Origin: a virus
Virus record (IMG/VR): IMGVR_UViG_3300025890_000174
Location: 1 to 22,806 of that record
Reading direction: 5' to 3' (one strand)
DNA length: 22,806 bases
In this document: positions 21,587 through 22,806 of the stretch, in pieces
Position numbering within the stretch: the stretch's first letter is position 1
Layout: every line of letters begins with the position of its first letter
Notes under the pieces: model-generated
What the model was told of the DNA's origin: nothing
Databases searched by the model: none
What the model saw: only the letters and a program-made list of their open reading frames with translations
Program-made: the position numbers and the translations under genes

Positions 21587-21658
21587 CGGACCTGAGTTAC
21601 ACTATAGCGCATTCTCCAGAGATTTTTTATTTTTTATTTTTTTTCATCCGAATTTACC

Positions 21659-21744
21659 GTATCCACCGTATCCAAACGTATCCCACCCTTATTTATATGC
21701 CTCGTACAGCCCAAGGCTGGATACAACTGGTTACGTTTGGATAC
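21659..21744. repeat. Cluster of five GTATCC boxes with a 13-bp inverted repeat
   Basis: GTATCC occurs at 21659, 21668 and 21678 (9 and 10 bp steps) and in inverse orientation (GGATAC) at 21719 and 21739 (20 bp step). Within them, GTATCCAAACGTA (21668-21680) is repeated perfectly in inverse at 21732-21744. Spacing near one or two helical turns places the boxes on one face of the DNA, as for cooperative protein binding. Confidence 0.75.
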
Positions 21745-21777
21745 ACTTCTCTGGAAAAAACCCCCTATATAGGAAAG

Positions 21778-21804
21778 TTGTCAAACACTTTCGCTTGGTA
21801 TAAA
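21778..21804 (+). promoter_or_regulatory. Rightward promoter candidate for the packaging genes
   Basis: TTGTCA (21778-21783), a 15-bp spacer and TATAAA (21799-21804) form a sigma-70-like promoter ending 27 bp before the terminase start codon. Its spacer equals that of the leftward candidate. It lies just downstream of the GTATCC boxes, which could regulate it. Confidence 0.58.
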
Positions 21805-21831
21805 TTGTTGGCAAGGCACAACGAGGAAGAC

Positions 21832-22392
21832 ATGGCAGCAGTAGAAAAAATCAACGGCAGACAGCTAACAAACCGCCAGAAAACATTTGCTAGGCATATT
21901 GTAGAAGGCATTTATTCCAACGCTGAATGTGCAAGGAAAGCAGGATACTCCACTGACGTGGCATCCAAGCAGGCATCAGTGTTGCTGAATGGCAGAGACT
22001 ACCCACACGTTCTGGAATATGTGCAGGAGCTTCGAACCGAGCGAGAGAGACGGTATGGTGTGACCACTATCGGGCAACTCGAACGGCTGCATCAACTGTC
22101 TCTTGGTGCGGAGGACGCGGGTCAATTCTCCGCCGCTATCAACGCAGAAAAAATCCGCGCTGCTCTGGGCGGCTTGACTGTTGATAGGCGAGAACAAATC
22201 AACTCCATAGATCAGATGTCAAGGGATGAGATCACCTCTCGTTTGGCGGCGCTGCAAAAGCAGTACCCCCAAGCCTTTGTGATCGATGGCACAGCAAAGG
22301 ATATCACACCGGATGAGCAAGGGACCGGAGGCGAACTTTTGGCAATCGATCAGGTCGAACCTGCCCAAGAATTGCTTCGCGACGAGGATTGA
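21832..22392 (+). CDS. terS: Terminase small subunit
   Basis: The 186-residue protein recognises phage DNA and recruits the packaging motor. The N-terminal part reads LTNRQKTFARHIVEGIYSNAECARKAGYSTDVASKQASVLLN, in pieces matching the Terminase_2-type pattern LT.RQ..F..hyv.G.sna.A..kAGYs...A...as.LL. The middle (about 65-125) is helical and would form the oligomerisation region. The C-terminus is acidic and Gly-rich. I chose ATG 21832 (GAGG five bases upstream) because the in-frame extension to 21541 encodes low-complexity sequence across the control region. The large subunit is not in the window; it presumably follows. Confidence 0.82.
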   Translation: MAAVEKINGRQLTNRQKTFARHIVEGIYSNAECARKAGYSTDVASKQASVLLNGRDYPHVLEYVQELRTERERRYGVTTIGQLERLHQLSLGAEDAGQFSAAINAEKIRAALGGLTVDRREQINSIDQMSRDEITSRLAALQKQYPQAFVIDGTAKDITPDEQGTGGELLAIDQVEPAQELLRDED

Positions 22393-22735
22393 GAACAAGC
22401 ACGGTGGCGGTGTGCCTGATGTACACCTAGTGTGGGACGGCCTTCCGTTCTGGCTGGAACTCAAGGTAAGCAAAGGTACGCGGGTAAATATCTCGCCTCA
22501 TCAAATCGCTTGGCACATGGCATATTACGCTCGCGGAGGGTCGAGTTTCTTCTTAGTAAAGAGGGCCAAGGAGCGTGATATAGTTTTATTTGGGGGGGAT
22601 CAGGGGCCCGAGGTGCTGGAAAAAGGGTGCTCTGCGCCCTGCGTCCTGCGGACCTGCGGCCCTGCGTCTTTGTTCGAGGGCCTGCGCCCTATTTTAGAGG
22701 CGCGTGTGCCTGCGGCCCTGCGTCCTGCGCCCTAG
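22313..22735 (+). CDS. VRR-NUC-type endonuclease (PD-(D/E)XK fold)
   Basis: A 140-residue nuclease that starts inside the terminase gene (80-nt overlap). Residues 26-51 read IENKHGGGVPD (catalytic D36) and FWLELK (E49, K51), followed by SPHQIAWH (Q64), the VRR-NUC arrangement common in phage proteins next to terminase genes. It may cut branched DNA before packaging or act as packaging partner. ATG 22313 is preferred to 22286 since AAAGGA lies upstream, though at 11 bases. The last about 35 residues are encoded by a CTGCG-rich repeat region and look added or degenerate; the family core ends near LFGGDQGPEVLEKG. Confidence 0.84.
   Translation: MSKGPEANFWQSIRSNLPKNCFATRIENKHGGGVPDVHLVWDGLPFWLELKVSKGTRVNISPHQIAWHMAYYARGGSSFFLVKRAKERDIVLFGGDQGPEVLEKGCSAPCVLRTCGPASLFEGLRPILEARVPAALRPAP
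22632..22729 (+). repeat. CTGCG-rich repeat array at the end of the nuclease gene
   Basis: CTGCG occurs nine times in 98 bp. The 16-mer CCTGCGGCCCTGCGTC is present exactly at 22653-22668 and 22709-22724. Composition is far more GC-rich than the surroundings and the repeat runs in different frames, so it is a DNA-level repeat and not a protein motif. Confidence 0.8.
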
Positions 22736-22759
22736 CGACACGGTACTATGCGCTAGGGC
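22729..22759. other. Inverted repeat over the nuclease stop codon
   Basis: GCCCTAGCG (22729-22737) and CGCTAGGGC (22751-22759) form a perfect 9-bp stem with a 13-nt loop, and the nuclease TAG lies inside the first arm. Transcript-end structure or a protein site are both possible. Confidence 0.65.
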
Positions 22760-22767
22760 AGAAGAAA

Positions 22768-22785
22768 AGAGGGCCGTGGCCCTCT
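22768..22785 (-). terminator. Second hairpin; intrinsic-terminator-like on the leftward strand
   Basis: AGAGGGCC-GT-GGCCCTCT is a perfect 8-bp inverted repeat. Read leftward it continues into TTTTCTTCT, so it resembles a terminator for leftward transcripts entering from the right edge. Read rightward it has no T-tract. No gene follows it inside the window. Confidence 0.5.
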
Positions 22786-22806
22786 GGTCTAGTGTTCTAC
22801 TATCGC

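Larger units (their letters stand above)
21508..21831. other. Divergent control region without genes (324 bp)
   Basis: This stretch between leftward and rightward operons holds two promoter-like elements, a 14-bp palindrome, a 22-nt T-rich run (T6-A-T6-A-T8, 21623-21644), five GTATCC boxes and a 13-bp inverted repeat. An open rightward frame runs through it (from 21541), but its translation is low-complexity (Phe/Tyr/Ile-rich), so I treat it as non-coding. No RNA gene was recognised. A replication origin is possible but not shown. Confidence 0.6.

Noticed and set aside
21659-21744. CRISPR-like array
   Set aside because: Units are only 6 bp, with mixed orientation and no spacers of regular length; no cas genes in the window.
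21541-21831. In-frame 97-residue extension of the terminase small subunit
   Set aside because: The extension is Phe/Tyr/Ile-rich and runs through the T-run, boxes and promoters; the family starts near LTNRQ and ATG 21832 has its own ribosome binding site.
22632-22729. Protein repeat domain in the nuclease C-terminus
   Set aside because: The DNA repeat is read in different frames, so the encoded peptides differ; it is a nucleotide-level repeat.
1-22806. tRNA genes
   Set aside because: By eye I found no cloverleaf with a TTC-A/G loop and acceptor stem in the few intergenic stretches; a dedicated scan was not possible.

Overview
The window looks like a continuous piece of a tailed double-stranded DNA phage genome, probably short-tailed (podovirus-like) with an alphaproteobacterial, likely marine, host. 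The phage call is firm: a P22 gp10-like stabilisation protein, glycine-rich virion proteins, a 1354-residue internal virion protein, family A DNA polymerase, primase, single-strand-binding-like protein, terminase small subunit, and almost no space between genes. The host and habitat call is weaker and rests on overall resemblance. No tRNA, rRNA, CRISPR array, insertion sequence, integrase or lysis gene was seen.

Layout. (1) 1-8548, rightward late genes: end of the stabilisation protein, a small structural protein, a zinc-ribbon protein, three Gly/Ala/Gln-rich virion proteins and the giant internal protein. Four consecutive junctions are TAATG stop/start overlaps. (2) 8532-16783, leftward replication block. 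In transcription order (right to left) it holds a coiled-coil protein, a single-strand-binding-like protein, an archaeo-eukaryotic-type primase, an AlpA-like HTH protein, a UvrD/Rep helicase, an unknown protein, a 52-residue zinc ribbon, a sigma-region-4/HTH regulator, a DUF6378-like protein, DNA polymerase A and a small acidic protein. (3) 16860-18541, rightward: an SNF2-type helicase and a small partner. (4) 18618-21507, leftward: eleven small, overlapping, mostly unknown genes, including a ribbon-helix-helix protein, a winged-helix protein and an Api92-like protein. A hairpin with a T-tract ends this block. (5) 21508-21831: a 324-bp divergent control region with two promoter-like elements, a palindrome, a long T-run and five GTATCC boxes. 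(6) 21832-22735, rightward: terminase small subunit and a VRR-NUC-type nuclease, the start of the packaging module.

The genes suggest an autonomous replication system (PolA, primase, ssDNA-binding protein, UvrD-like and SNF2 helicases) with no ring-shaped DnaB/gp4 helicase in view. No phage RNA polymerase is visible, so transcription probably uses host polymerase, perhaps redirected by the sigma-region-4 protein and small HTH/RHH regulators. Terminase small subunit at the right end and head-completion genes at the left end fit a circularly permuted genome, with terminase large subunit, portal and capsid genes outside the window.

Most interesting signals: PRYEILPP motifs at both ends of the giant virion protein; an SSB-like acidic tip on the primase; Leu at the 762-equivalent position of PolA; the sigma-4/HTH fusion; an inverted repeat covering the ribosome binding site of the ribbon-helix-helix gene; and the repeat-rich control region at 21.5-21.8 kb.
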